A DNA stretch of 64,000 nucleotides from Ectopseudomonas guguanensis (GCF_900104265.1 NZ_FNJJ01000001.1:136557-200556), one strand, 5' to 3'; positions 14,084-22,964 are shown, counted from the first letter of the stretch. Numbers and translations are program-made. Notes: a model not told the origin generated them from the letters alone.

Positions 14084-15064
14084 TCAGCCGCGCTCGACCG
14101 GCGTGGAGGTCAGTTCGAAGGGGCTGTTGCTGCGGCGCTGGTTGCGATCGTCACGCGGGGTGGCGCCGAAGAAGTTGCGGTAGGCGCTGGAGAAGTGCGG
14201 CCCCGAGGAGAAGCCGCAGGACAGGCCGATCTGGATGATCGACTTGCTGGTCTGCATCAGCAACTGGCGCGCCTTGTTCAGGCGCAGCTCCAGGTAGTAC
14301 TGGCTGGGCACGCGATTGAGGTACTGCTTGAAGATGCGCTCCAGCTGCCGGCGCGACACGCACACGTGCTGGGCGATCTCGTCGGTGGTCAGCGGTTCCT
14401 CGATGTTGGCCTCCATCAGCAGCACGGCCTGGGTCAGCTTCGGGTGGCTGGAACCCAGACGGTTCTGCAGCGGAATGCGCTGACGCTCACCGCCCTCTCG
14501 GATACGCTCGACCACCAGCTCCTCGCTCACCGCACCGGCCAGTTCCGCACCATGATCACGAGCCAGCACCGCCAGCAGCAGGTCGAGTACCGCCATGCCG
14601 CCACAGGCGGTCAGGCGATCACGATCCCAGTCGAACAGATGACTGGTAGCGATGACCTTGGGAAAGCGTTCGGCGAAATCGTCCTGCCAGCGCCAGTGCA
14701 CCGCTGCGCGATAACCATCGAGCAGGCCCAGCTGGGCCAGCGGATAGACCCCGGCTGACAGGCCGCCGATCACGCAACCACTGCGCACCTGTTGCTTGAG
14801 CGCGGCAGCCAGGCCGGCGGACACCTGCGCCGGCGGCGCGTCGGCAAGCAGGAACAGCTTGTCCAGCCCTTCCAGATGCCCGGTCCAGGGCTCGCCCGGC
14901 AGGCGCCAGTCGCCCGCCACCAGCGGCTCGGCCTGAAGGAACACCAGCTCGTACACCACTTCCGGATGCACGCGCTGGGCGACACGCAGGGCTTCCTCGG
15001 CCAGGGACAGGGTCAGGGCCTTGGTGCCGGGCCAGTATAAAAAGCCAATTCGATGGGGGGTCAT
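14084..15064 (-). CDS. argR: ArgR, AraC-family arginine-responsive regulator
   Basis: A 326-residue regulator with an N-terminal DJ-1/PfpI-like (GATase1) sensor domain (about 1-190) and a C-terminal AraC helix-turn-helix pair (about 215-310; CVSRRQLERIFKQYL and SIIQIGLSCGFSSGPHFSSAYRNFFG). In pseudomonads this protein activates aru and aot and represses arginine synthesis genes; it is unrelated to E. coli ArgR. It lies between aotP and aruC on the same strand. The start ATG at 15064 abuts the arm of an intergenic inverted repeat, and the open frame continues 22 codons upstream, but MTPHRIGFLYWPG matches the family start. Confidence 0.93.
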   Translation of the reverse strand: MTPHRIGFLYWPGTKALTLSLAEEALRVAQRVHPEVVYELVFLQAEPLVAGDWRLPGEPWTGHLEGLDKLFLLADAPPAQVSAGLAAALKQQVRSGCVIGGLSAGVYPLAQLGLLDGYRAAVHWRWQDDFAERFPKVIATSHLFDWDRDRLTACGGMAVLDLLLAVLARDHGAELAGAVSEELVVERIREGGERQRIPLQNRLGSSHPKLTQAVLLMEANIEEPLTTDEIAQHVCVSRRQLERIFKQYLNRVPSQYYLELRLNKARQLLMQTSKSIIQIGLSCGFSSGPHFSSAYRNFFGATPRDDRNQRRSNSPFELTSTPVERG

Positions 15065-15206
15065 GAAAGCCTGTTCAAAGTTTGCTGCGCGTCGGGCCTG
15101 CCGGGTTAGCAACAGGCTCGGAATGCTCATTTACACCAGTAAACTCCGCTTCCTCGCCTGCCTTTGCCTTGCATGCCTCTCGCTCGCAAGACTTTGAACA
15201 GGCTTT
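15065..15206. repeat. Inverted-repeat intergenic element between aotP and argR
   Basis: Outer arms AAAGCCTGTTCAAAGT (from 15065) and ACTTTGAACAGGCTTT (to 15206) enclose about 110 bp with CTGCGCGTC, CTCATTTACA, GTAAACTCC and CTCGCAA landmarks. A clearly related core lies at 59479-59587. The arms make a strong stem directly before the argR start codon. Confidence 0.65.
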
Positions 15207-15227
15207 GACTCGCAGTCTAGCTTCTTA

Positions 15228-15992
15228 TTATTTGAGACTGCCGGAAAGGAACTGCTTGAGACGTTCGGACTGCGGATTGACCAGAACCTCCTTCGGGCAG
15301 CCGCGCTCTTCCACCAGGCCCTTGTGCAGGAACACCAGCTGGTTCGATACCTCACGGGCAAAGCCCATCTCGTGGGTCACCACCACCATGGTACGGCCTT
15401 CGGTGGCCAGGTCCTGCATGACCTTGAGCACCTCGCCGACCAGCTCGGGATCGAGGGCCGAGGTGGGCTCGTCGAACAGCATCACCTCCGGCTCCATGGC
15501 CAGGGCACGGGCGATGGCCACGCGCTGCTGCTCGCCGCCACTCATGTGCGCCGGGTAGGCGTCCTTGCGGTGGGCCACGCCGACCTTGGCCAGGTAGTGC
15601 TCGGCCTTGTCACGGGCTTCGGCCTTGCTCTGGCCGAGCACGTGCACCGGCGCTTCCATGACGTTGTCCAGAGCGCTCATGTGCGACCACAGGTTGAAGT
15701 GCTGGAACACCATGGCCAGGCGCGAGCGCATGCGCTGCAGCTGCCTGGCATCGGCGGCGCGCAGCGAGCCGTCCTTGGCCGGCACCAGTTTCAGCTCTTC
15801 GTTGTTGAGCAGAATCTTGCCGGCATGCGGCTGTTCCAGCAGGTTCAGGCAGCGCAGGAAGGTGCTCTTGCCCGAGCCGCTGGAGCCGATGATGCTGATC
15901 ACGTCGCCAGCCTTGGCCGCCATCGACACGCCCTTGATCACCTCATGGCTGCCGTAGCGCTTGTGCAGGTCCTGAACTTCGAGTTTGTACAT
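15228..15992 (-). CDS. aotP: Arginine/ornithine ABC transporter ATP-binding protein
   Basis: A 254-residue polar-amino-acid ABC ATPase (HisP/GlnQ type). The Walker [10 protein letters not shown], the ABC signature MSGGEQQR and the Walker [13 protein letters not shown] are all present, with the switch His in VTHEMGFA. The start [14 protein letters not shown] matches P. aeruginosa AotP; eight upstream codons are also open. It powers import by AotJ-Q-M. It starts only 28 bp after the aotM stop, so the aotO gene found here in P. aeruginosa is absent. Confidence 0.94.
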   Translation of the reverse strand: MYKLEVQDLHKRYGSHEVIKGVSMAAKAGDVISIIGSSGSGKSTFLRCLNLLEQPHAGKILLNNEELKLVPAKDGSLRAADARQLQRMRSRLAMVFQHFNLWSHMSALDNVMEAPVHVLGQSKAEARDKAEHYLAKVGVAHRKDAYPAHMSGGEQQRVAIARALAMEPEVMLFDEPTSALDPELVGEVLKVMQDLATEGRTMVVVTHEMGFAREVSNQLVFLHKGLVEERGCPKEVLVNPQSERLKQFLSGSLK

Positions 15993-16020
15993 GTTCGGGT
16001 TCTCTTGAATCGTCATGGCA

Positions 16021-16719
16021 TCAGGCCTTGCGCGGTGCCAGGTAGGCCAGCCAACGACGCTCGGCCAGCTTGAACAGGCGCACCAGGATGAAGGTCAGCA
16101 CCAGATAGAACAGGCCGGCGGTGATGAAGGCCTCGAACGGCATGTAGTACTGCGAGCTGACCGTGCGTGCGGCCCCGGTGATATCGATCAGGGTCACGAT
16201 CGACGCCAGCGAGGTGGTGTGCAGCATCATGATCACTTCGTTGCTGTACTGCGGCAGCGCGCGACGCAGTGCCGACGGCAGCAGGATGCGGCGGTACAGC
16301 TTGCCCCGCGACATGCCCATGGCCTTGGCCGCCTCGATCTCGCCCGGCGGCGTGGCCTTGAGGCTGCCGGCCAGAATCTCCGCGGTGTAGGCGCTGGTAT
16401 TGATGGCGAAGGCCAGGCAGGCGCAGAAGGTGGCGCTGGAGAAATACGGCCACATGAAGCTGTCACGGATGAACTCGAACTGGGCCAGGCCGTAGTAGAT
16501 CAGAAACAGCTGCACCAGCATCGGCGTACCGCGAATCACGTAGGTATAGAGCCAGGCCGGGAAGTTGACCCAGGGCGACTTCGACACCCGCATCAGCGCC
16601 AGCGGCACCGCGAGGCTGAGGCCAATGGCCAGGGAGATCAGCAGGATTTTCAGGGTGACCAGCACGCCACCGAAGTACAGCGGCAGGTTTTCCCAGATCA
16701 TTTGGTAGTCGAAGATCAT
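16021..16719 (-). CDS. aotM: Arginine/ornithine ABC transporter permease AotM
   Basis: A 232-residue inner-membrane permease of the His/Glu/Gln/Arg/opine family with several transmembrane segments (first about residues 13-37). The EAA loop ([22 protein letters not shown]) contacts the ATPase. Its start overlaps the aotQ stop by 4 bases, and aotP follows closely. The two permeases AotQ and AotM form the heterodimeric channel. Confidence 0.92.
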   Translation of the reverse strand: MIFDYQMIWENLPLYFGGVLVTLKILLISLAIGLSLAVPLALMRVSKSPWVNFPAWLYTYVIRGTPMLVQLFLIYYGLAQFEFIRDSFMWPYFSSATFCACLAFAINTSAYTAEILAGSLKATPPGEIEAAKAMGMSRGKLYRRILLPSALRRALPQYSNEVIMMLHTTSLASIVTLIDITGAARTVSSQYYMPFEAFITAGLFYLVLTFILVRLFKLAERRWLAYLAPRKA

Positions 16720-17405
16720 AGTTCAGCCGCCTTGGTACCCACCGAGTAACGCTTCTCGAGGAAACGCAGCGCCAGCAGGGAAACGCTGGTCAGCACCAGA
16801 TACAGACCCGCCACCGCCAGATAGAAGGTGAACGGCTCGCGCGTGGCGTCGGCCGCGCTCTTGGCCTTGAACATCATGTCCTGCAGGCCGACCACGGAGA
16901 TCAGCGCAGTGGCCTTGGTCAGCACCAGCCAGTTGTTGGTAAAACCGGGAATGGCGAAACGGATCATCTGCGGCACGAGGATGCGGAAGAACACCTGCAC
17001 CCCGCTCATGCCATAGGCCGCACCGGCTTCCGCCTGCCCCTTGGGGATCGCCATGAAGGCGCCACGGAAGGTTTCCGATAGATAGGCACCGAAGATGAAG
17101 CCCATGGTGAAGACGCCGGCAACGAAGGGGTTGATGTCGATGTACTCGTCATAACCGAGCATCGGCGCGATGCGGTTCACCAGATCCTGGCCGCCGTAGA
17201 AGATCAGCAGGATCAGCACCAGATCGGGGATACCGCGGATCACCGTGGCGTAGGTGTCGCCCAGCGCCGCTAGCCAGCGGAGCGGCGACAGGCGAAAGGC
17301 CGCGCCAAGCAGGCCCAGGAAGATCGCCACTGCCATCGACGTCAGCGCCAGGAGCAGAGTGAGCCAGGCACCGTCGAGAATGGTCGAGCCGTAGCCTTGA
17401 AGCAT
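16716..17405 (-). CDS. aotQ: Arginine/ornithine ABC transporter permease AotQ
   Basis: A 229-residue permease with the same architecture as AotM: the first TM about residues 13-35 and an EAA loop around GQAEAGAAYGMSGVQVFFRILVP. It overlaps aotM by 4 bases. It lies 194 bp downstream of aotJ, behind a terminator-like hairpin that probably reduces permease expression relative to the binding protein. Confidence 0.92.
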   Translation of the reverse strand: MLQGYGSTILDGAWLTLLLALTSMAVAIFLGLLGAAFRLSPLRWLAALGDTYATVIRGIPDLVLILLIFYGGQDLVNRIAPMLGYDEYIDINPFVAGVFTMGFIFGAYLSETFRGAFMAIPKGQAEAGAAYGMSGVQVFFRILVPQMIRFAIPGFTNNWLVLTKATALISVVGLQDMMFKAKSAADATREPFTFYLAVAGLYLVLTSVSLLALRFLEKRYSVGTKAAEL

Positions 17406-17543
17406 GCGCTAATACCTCTCAGGCACCACAGCGGCGCCGCATAGCACAAAGGGAAGTCAAGTCGCTTGCGCGACGAACCACAGGTTGAGTGCAAGGCCTG
17501 GCGCTCAGGGCGACCCCTGAAGCACCGGCCCTGCAGAGCCAAG

Positions 17544-17582
17544 AAAAAAGTGGCACAACCTCAGCGAAGGTCAGTGCCACTT
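17544..17582 (-). terminator. Terminator-like attenuator between aotJ and aotQ
   Basis: On the minus strand AAGTGGCAC and GTGCCACTT form a 9-bp stem, with an inner ACCT/AGGT extension in the loop, followed by TTTT and C. It lies 17 bp past the aotJ stop. It is probably a partial intra-operon terminator giving more AotJ than AotQ/M/P. Confidence 0.8.
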
Positions 17583-17599
17583 CATCTGCCTCGCAGCGC

Positions 17600-18373
17600 T
17601 TACTTACCGTAAACGTCGAAGTCGAAGTACTTGTCCTGCACTTCCTTGTACTTGCCGTTGGCGCGAATGGCCAGGATGGCGGCGCTGATCTTGTCGGCCA
17701 GCTCCTTGTCACCCTTGCGCACGGCGATACCGGCTCCCTCGCCGAAGTACTTGGTGTCGGTGTAGTCCGGGCCGACGAAGGCAAAGCCCTTGCCGGCATC
17801 GGTCTTGAGGAAACCGTCGTCGATGTTCACCGAGTCGGCCAGGGTGGCGTCCAGACGGCCGGACTGCATGTCGAGGAAGATTTCGTTCTGCGAGCTGTAA
17901 CGCACCACCTCGATACCCGCCGGAGCGAAGACATCGGTGGCATAGCGGTCATAGATGGAAGCGCGCTGCACGCCGACCTTCTTGCCTTTCAGATCGACCA
18001 GCGGGTCCTTGATCTCGGTCCCGGCCTTCATCGCCAGCTTGGCGGGGGTGTGATAGTACTTGCCGGTGAAGTCCACGGACTTCTTGCGTTCCTCGGTGAT
18101 CGACATGGACGACAGCACCGCGTCGAACTTGCGCACCTTCAGCGCCGGGATCAGGCCGTCGAACTCCTGCTCGATCCACTTGCACTCGACCTTCATCTCC
18201 TCGCACAGGGCGTTGCCGATGTCGTAGTCGAAGCCGGAAATCTGGCCATCGGGAGTCTTGAATGCGAAGGGTGGGTAGGCCGCCTCGATACCGATGCGCA
18301 GCGGCTTCTCGGCCAGCGCCAGGGGCGACATCAGGGACAGCGCCAGGGCGCCGAGCAGTGCGATCTTCTTCAT
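17600..18373 (-). CDS. aotJ: Arginine/ornithine periplasmic binding protein
   Basis: A 257-residue periplasmic solute-binding protein (SBP family 3, LAO/HisJ type). A signal peptide (MKKIALLGALALSLMSPLALA) is cleaved after about residue 21. The mature protein starts EKPLRIGIEAAYPPFAFKTPDGQ and carries the FDYDIGNALCEEM signature. The start with AAGGAGCAAAGA upstream fits; 35 upstream in-frame codons are spurious. It is first in the aot operon, with an ArgR-like operator about 155 bp upstream. Confidence 0.94.
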   Translation of the reverse strand: MKKIALLGALALSLMSPLALAEKPLRIGIEAAYPPFAFKTPDGQISGFDYDIGNALCEEMKVECKWIEQEFDGLIPALKVRKFDAVLSSMSITEERKKSVDFTGKYYHTPAKLAMKAGTEIKDPLVDLKGKKVGVQRASIYDRYATDVFAPAGIEVVRYSSQNEIFLDMQSGRLDATLADSVNIDDGFLKTDAGKGFAFVGPDYTDTKYFGEGAGIAVRKGDKELADKISAAILAIRANGKYKEVQDKYFDFDVYGK

Positions 18374-18523
18374 TCTTTGCTCCTTCGAATTGGGTATGGC
18401 ATCGATGGCAGTGAGGGGGCCCGACCTTTTATGAATTGTAGAAGGCGGCGCTGCGCTGTCGTGGTGGACGAGCGACAAAGGGGCCTTGGCTGGGTGAGCG
18501 GCATTCTAGCGGCAGGCAATGAG

Positions 18524-18545
18524 GCGATATTTCCTCAATGCGACA
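18524..18545 (-). promoter_or_regulatory. Putative ArgR operator upstream of aotJ
   Basis: On the minus strand TGTCGC (18545-18540) is followed by eight bases, then AA, then a second half-site TATCGC (18529-18524) in direct repeat with 16-bp phasing. This matches the ArgR half-site pattern and the known autoregulated aot-argR control. Confidence 0.65.
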
Positions 18546-18930
18546 ACTAATTACAGAAGCACAGGATGCGCGCGGCGCAGATATTGACAGGCAGGAAAAG
18601 GAGTGATCAAGCAGAAAAGGGCAAACGGATATCTACAGCAATACCCAGGCCAATAATCGCGAAACACCCGCAGCATGGGCTCTGGCGCCGCTTCACGATT
18701 TCCTTGAGGGGCGACAAACGGCACTGTATCGGCGCAGCAGCGTTTCCTAAACGCCCAAATGGGTGCGCGATGTTACCGCGGCGTTATGCAAACCGCAGGG
18801 TGCGCCGTGCGCACCGCGGGAACATTCCATGCAAAAGCCGTCGTTACTCCACGAACAAGCGTCATTACGCCAGGGGACAACCGTCATTGCCACTCAGGCC
18901 CTTGCGCAGTGCGCGCGCGAGCATCGTGGC
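18546..18930. other. Intergenic region between aotJ and xcpZ
   Basis: No convincing gene is seen. Short plus-strand frames lack a good start or family features. A fragment GGGTGCGCCGTGCGCACC near 18798-18815 is a half copy of the palindrome found at 49759 and beyond. The region upstream of the ArgR box marks the junction between the aot and xcp blocks. Confidence 0.5.
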
Positions 18931-19461
18931 TCACTCGCCGGCGCGCAGACTCAGGCGTGCGACCACGCGGTTTTCCTCGGCGCGATCCAGCCCGGCTTCC
19001 TCCACGCGTATGCCCTGCCCCTCCAGCGCCTCTATCCAGCCCAGCAACTGGGCGAAGGCCACCGGTTGCAGGTTGACCTGCACCGCGCCGAGCCCCTCGG
19101 TATCCAGGCGCTCGATCACCAGCCCCTGCTCGGCCGCACTTGCCGTGACCACCCCTTGCAGGCGCGCCGGCTCGAGGCTGGTACGCGGTTGCAGCTCACG
19201 CCCCTGTACCAGCGGCGCCCGACTCCGCAGGTAGGCATACAGCTCGCGCTGCTCCTCGAACGCGGCGCGTGCGGCCTGGGCGTGGCGCTGCGCCGGCTGC
19301 CACAGCGCCAGGTAGAACAGCACCAGCAGCAGGAACAGACTCAGGGCAAGCAGCGCCAGACGATCACGCGCCGGCAGCGTCTGCCAGCGCAGCGCCAGTG
19401 GCGAGCGCTGCCAATGCAATTGCAGGTTTTCGCTCCATCCCATTCTCGACATGCCGCTCAT
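18931..19461 (-). CDS. xcpZ: Type II secretion protein XcpZ (GspM)
   Basis: A 176-residue inner-membrane T2SS platform protein. A cytoplasmic N-terminus is followed by one TM (about residues 35-54, LALLALSLFLLLVLFYLALW) and a periplasmic ferredoxin-like domain. GspM partners with GspL. It is the last gene of the xcpR-Z operon, and its start overlaps the xcpY stop by 4 bases. Confidence 0.92.
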   Translation of the reverse strand: MSGMSRMGWSENLQLHWQRSPLALRWQTLPARDRLALLALSLFLLLVLFYLALWQPAQRHAQAARAAFEEQRELYAYLRSRAPLVQGRELQPRTSLEPARLQGVVTASAAEQGLVIERLDTEGLGAVQVNLQPVAFAQLLGWIEALEGQGIRVEEAGLDRAEENRVVARLSLRAGE

Positions 19462-20597
19462 CCTCCGATCACCACACGTGCGCTGACACCCTCTGCCTCG
19501 CGGCTGGCCGACCCCATCTGTACCGCCAGACCGGCCTGCTCCAGGCGCTCACGCAAGCGCTCGAGTTCGGCGAACCCCGGCGCCTGCAACTGCAGCGACA
19601 GGTCGCCGCGAGTCGCGCTGAAATCGAGCTGATTGACCTGCACCTGCGCGCCCCCATCGCCGTTCAGAGCCGCCGCCACTTCGGCCAGCAGCCCCAGTAG
19701 CGGGCTGTCACTGCCAGCGGACTGCGCCAGGTGCTGATCGAACTGTGCACGCAGGTTGATCAGCTTGTTGTCCTGCGGGAACAACTCGCGGTACAGCGCC
19801 TCGCTGGAGGCGGCGTAGGCATCGGCTTCGCGCTGCAGGTACCAGCCCTGCGCCAGATTGAACCCCCACTGCAGCGCCAGACACAGCGCCAGCACCGCGG
19901 CCAGCGGGCGCCAGCGCAGCCAGCCCTCGCCGCTCTGACGCAGGGCGAAAGCCCCTTGCGCCAGATCGACACCGCTGCCCTGGCCTACCAGCCATTGCGG
20001 CGCATCTTCCAGCAGATGCACCTCATCGACCGGCTCGGGCAGCACCTGCCCCGCCGGCGCACTGGCGATGCACGGCGTCGGGCAACGACTGGCCAGTGCC
20101 GGCCAATCCTCGGCTTGCAGGGCCAGACGCCAGGGCGCCTCCCCGCCCAGCAGCCAGCGCGACTGCAGCCAGAGCAGCTGGCTGCCCTGGCGTGGCAGCA
20201 GATCGGCATCGATGCGAATCGCCTGCGGCGGTTGCGCGGCGAACAGCGCCAGGCATTCGCGTAGCCAGGCGGCGCGCACGGCATAGACCCGGTGACGGCC
20301 GTCGGCCAGCTGTTCGCCCAGTGCCAGGTGCATCAGCTCGACGTCCTCGGCGAGCAGTTCCTCCACGGCGAACGGGAGGGCCTGACGCATCCAGCGCGCC
20401 TTCTGCGTCGGCAACTGCACGGCGCACGCGGTGACCGCCTCCACCGGCAGCACCAGTTCCCAATGCACTGGCAGGTCCGCCAGCGCCTCGCTCAGGCTCA
20501 GCGTATGGCTATGCTCGGCGGTCACCCGCTGCACCGGCAACGCCGGGCCGAGCTCGTGGCACGCCGCAGGCGGCAGGAAAATCCATAACGGGTTCAT
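19458..20597 (-). CDS. xcpY: Type II secretion protein XcpY (GspL)
   Basis: A 379-residue GspL. The large N-terminal cytoplasmic domain recruits the ATPase XcpR. One TM lies around residues 228-245 (LAAVLALCLALQWGFNLA), followed by a periplasmic domain that pairs with XcpZ. It overlaps both xcpX and xcpZ by 4 bases, consistent with coupled translation. Confidence 0.92.
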   Translation of the reverse strand: MNPLWIFLPPAACHELGPALPVQRVTAEHSHTLSLSEALADLPVHWELVLPVEAVTACAVQLPTQKARWMRQALPFAVEELLAEDVELMHLALGEQLADGRHRVYAVRAAWLRECLALFAAQPPQAIRIDADLLPRQGSQLLWLQSRWLLGGEAPWRLALQAEDWPALASRCPTPCIASAPAGQVLPEPVDEVHLLEDAPQWLVGQGSGVDLAQGAFALRQSGEGWLRWRPLAAVLALCLALQWGFNLAQGWYLQREADAYAASSEALYRELFPQDNKLINLRAQFDQHLAQSAGSDSPLLGLLAEVAAALNGDGGAQVQVNQLDFSATRGDLSLQLQAPGFAELERLRERLEQAGLAVQMGSASREAEGVSARVVIGG

Positions 20598-21565
20598 TCT
20601 CGTTCTTCCTCAACGGACGGTGGCGGCATGCCGCCCTGCCCCAGATCACGCGCCAGGACACTGACCTGGCCATCATTGCTGCGCTGCAACAGGCTGCGCA
20701 AGACCACCCGGCGCTCGCCCAGGCTGACCTCGCTGAACACTTCGAAATACTGGCTGCCGACCGCCAGCCCCTGCACCACCTGCTCGCCCATGCCGGCGAG
20801 TGCAGGCTGGGCGGCGAAGGCTGCCGGGCTGGGATAGCCCTCGGCGCCGCGCGCGGCGATCAGCGCCGTGGCCGTGTCCGGCGTCAAGCCATCGGACAGG
20901 CTGGAGAGCACCATGGCGCTGGCCGTATTGACGTTGAGCAACGCCTCGCCCGGCAGCGCGCTGACGAAGGGCAGCAACCGGCGATAGTCGGCCTCGTCCA
21001 TCTCCAGCAACAGGCGCAGCTCGGACACATCGGTGACCTCGCGGTTGGCCGCGCGATAAGGCGGCGTTGCCAGCAGGTACTGGCCGTCCTCGGCGCCGTT
21101 GCCGCCCTGCGGCTCGCTATCGGTGTCCAGCCAGTCCAGCAGGCGCTCGGCATAGGGCTTGTCGATGCCCAGGCGCAGCAGCAGGCGACGCAAACGCAAT
21201 ACCGCCAGCTCGTTGGGCCGCCCCTGGCGAACCAGGCTGTTGAGGTTGAAGCGAGCGCTGGGATCGACGATGCGCACGCGCAGCTCGCCGCCCTCGTCCA
21301 GCGGGAAGGTCAGCGGCCTGGCCCAGGGCTCCAGCAGATGGTCCACCGGCTGACGCGGATCGCCGCGGCGCACATCACGCTCCAGCACCGCCTTGGCCAG
21401 GGTTTCGCCACCCAGGGCATAGTGCCAGGCCTGGTTCACGTGCAACTGGTTGGCGCTGCTGCGGATTGACAGCTGCTGGCGGGCAATCAGCCCGGCGCAG
21501 ACCACCGTGACCACGGCGACCACCAGCAGTACGGTGATCAAGGCTACCCCGCTCTGCCGCCTCAT
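20594..21565 (-). CDS. xcpX: Type II secretion minor pseudopilin XcpX (GspK)
   Basis: A 323-residue GspK, the large pseudopilin at the pseudopilus tip. The N-terminus MRRQSGVALITVLLVVAVVT is a type IV prepilin leader: Gly6 precedes the cleavage site for prepilin peptidase, and GspK characteristically lacks Glu5 of the mature protein (Ile-Thr here), as in other GspK proteins. The rest is the expected globular domain. It overlaps xcpW and xcpY by 4 bases each. Confidence 0.92.
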   Translation of the reverse strand: MRRQSGVALITVLLVVAVVTVVCAGLIARQQLSIRSSANQLHVNQAWHYALGGETLAKAVLERDVRRGDPRQPVDHLLEPWARPLTFPLDEGGELRVRIVDPSARFNLNSLVRQGRPNELAVLRLRRLLLRLGIDKPYAERLLDWLDTDSEPQGGNGAEDGQYLLATPPYRAANREVTDVSELRLLLEMDEADYRRLLPFVSALPGEALLNVNTASAMVLSSLSDGLTPDTATALIAARGAEGYPSPAAFAAQPALAGMGEQVVQGLAVGSQYFEVFSEVSLGERRVVLRSLLQRSNDGQVSVLARDLGQGGMPPPSVEEERE

Positions 21566-22236
21566 GCTTGCGGCACCTCTTCGTCGTCTTCGGTCGGCGC
21601 GCCGTTGCGCTTCTGCGCCGGCAGATCCGGCAGGCGCAGCAGACGACGCAGTTCGCCATAGCGACGATGTTGCAGGCGCAGCTCCACCGCACGCGGCAGT
21701 TCGGTGAGGGCGCCGTCACCCGTCGCACCGACTGGCGGCCAGTCGGGCTGCCACTGCCCGTCCTTGTCCAGGTAGCGCAGGCTCAGCGACTCGACCCCAT
21801 TGAGCGCCTGCTGAATCTGCGGCGTACTGTCCTGCGCCCGATCCAGCACAGACCAGTAACGCCGCTGCCATTGCTCGCCACTTAGCTGCCAGCGCACCCG
21901 CTGTATCTCGGCGCGCGGCTGGCCGAGCGGGTTGCGCCAGCCGGCACGGCTCAACTCCAGCGCCGTGGCGTCGGCCAGATCACTGTGCAGCGCCGGCTGC
22001 GCGTCGCCGAAAGCATCGCGAATCGGCCGCACCGTCACCTGCCGCAGGTCGCGCTCGAAGGCCGACAGGGCACGGGTCAGCTCGCGCAACTGGCGCTCGT
22101 GCTCACGGGTCACGGCGTCGGCACTGAGCACGCTGTCGAGCATGCGGTAGGTAGCCAGCCCCAGCAGGGCGAAGATGGCGATGGCGATCAGCAGCTCCAG
22201 CAGGGTGAAGCCGCGCTGAGCGCTCCCACACATCAT
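21562..22236 (-). CDS. xcpW: Type II secretion minor pseudopilin XcpW (GspJ)
   Basis: A 224-residue GspJ pseudopilin. The prepilin leader MMCGSAQRG precedes FTLLELLIAIAIFALLGLA, with cleavage after the Gly and Glu at mature position 5. I start it at 22236 (or the adjacent ATG at 22233) because only this places the leader at the N-terminus. The frame stays open for another 115 codons upstream, but that part is duplicated intergenic repeat. No clear Shine-Dalgarno is visible. It is separated from xcpV by 341 bp, unlike the other, overlapping xcp genes. Confidence 0.88.
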   Translation of the reverse strand: MMCGSAQRGFTLLELLIAIAIFALLGLATYRMLDSVLSADAVTREHERQLRELTRALSAFERDLRQVTVRPIRDAFGDAQPALHSDLADATALELSRAGWRNPLGQPRAEIQRVRWQLSGEQWQRRYWSVLDRAQDSTPQIQQALNGVESLSLRYLDKDGQWQPDWPPVGATGDGALTELPRAVELRLQHRRYGELRRLLRLPDLPAQKRNGAPTEDDEEVPQA

Positions 22237-22616
22237 GGAGCCCCGAGAAAGCCGCTGAAGGTCACCAGGTAGGGTGGGCTTCAGCCCACCATGGCTGGCC
22301 GCTATTGGTGGGCCAAAGCGGAGCGCCACCCGGCCCACCCTACAGGCTGCTCGCGAACCCGCATCGACGCTATTTCGCGAGCAGAGCTCACTCCAACAGG
22401 GCAGACGAATCACTGCGGCGCCCCCAGAAAACCGCTGAGGGTCACCAGTTCGTAGGGTGGGCTTCAGCCCACCATGGCTGGCCGCTGTTGATGGGCTGAG
22501 GGTCACCCTACAGGCTGCTCGCGAACCCGCATCGACGCCATTTCGCGAGCAGAGCTCACTCCAACAGGGCAGACGAATCACTGCGGCACCCCCAGGAAAC
22601 CGCTGAGCGTGACCAG
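22237..22616. repeat. 168-bp tandem duplication including the xcpV 3' end, with REP palindromes
   Basis: The block from 22344 to 22448 recurs at 22512-22616, exactly 168 bp on, with few differences. The repeated unit includes the last dozen codons of xcpV, its stop, a TTCGCGAGCAG/CTGCTCGCGAA palindrome and a GTAGGGTGGGCTTCAGCCC palindrome. A third partial trace of the xcpV end lies at 22240-22268. It forms the whole xcpV-xcpW spacer. Confidence 0.85.
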
Positions 22617-22964
22617 CGCGCGCTCACGCAGATCACCCCTGGCGCCACGCTCGTCGGCGGCGACCCACAGTGTCACGCGACGCATGGCCGGCTCGCTGGT
22701 GGCCTGGATCTCGCTCTGCCACAGCCAGCGCCGCCCGGCGAACTCCAGCTGACCCTGGTCACGGCCATCGGCAGGCGGCGTATCGGTCAATTGCAGCTCG
22801 GTCAGGCGGTTGTCGGCCACCCACATGGCCAGGGTCTTGTTCTCCAGCTGGCTGGCGGTGCGCACGCTGCGCCCACTGGCAGTCAGCACGCTGGCGGCGA
22901 CCAGGGCGAAGATGGCCAGGGCCACCAGCACCTCGAGCAGGGTGAAGCCGCGCGCGCCCCTCAT
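22578..22964 (-). CDS. xcpV: Type II secretion minor pseudopilin XcpV (GspI)
   Basis: A 128-residue GspI pseudopilin starting MRGARG then FTLLEVLVALAIFALVAAS, a short prepilin leader with Glu5 in the mature protein. GspI nucleates the XcpV-W-X tip complex. It overlaps xcpU by 4 bases. Its last codons (TLSGFLGVPQ) are duplicated downstream in the 168-bp repeat. Confidence 0.92.
   Translation of the reverse strand: MRGARGFTLLEVLVALAIFALVAASVLTASGRSVRTASQLENKTLAMWVADNRLTELQLTDTPPADGRDQGQLEFAGRRWLWQSEIQATSEPAMRRVTLWVAADERGARGDLRERALVTLSGFLGVPQ

Noticed and set aside
14084-15130. 22-codon extension of ArgR
   Set aside because: It lies inside the inverted-repeat element and has no similarity to the ArgR N-terminus, which begins MTPHRIGFL.
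18566-19234. 222-codon plus-strand frame between aotJ and xcpZ
   Set aside because: It overlaps xcpZ on the other strand, has an arginine-rich low-complexity composition and shows no family features.
22237-22581. 115-codon N-terminal extension of XcpW through the duplicated repeat
   Set aside because: The extension repeats itself (VIRLPCWSELCSRN twice) and comes from palindromic intergenic repeats. A prepilin leader must be N-terminal for peptidase processing.
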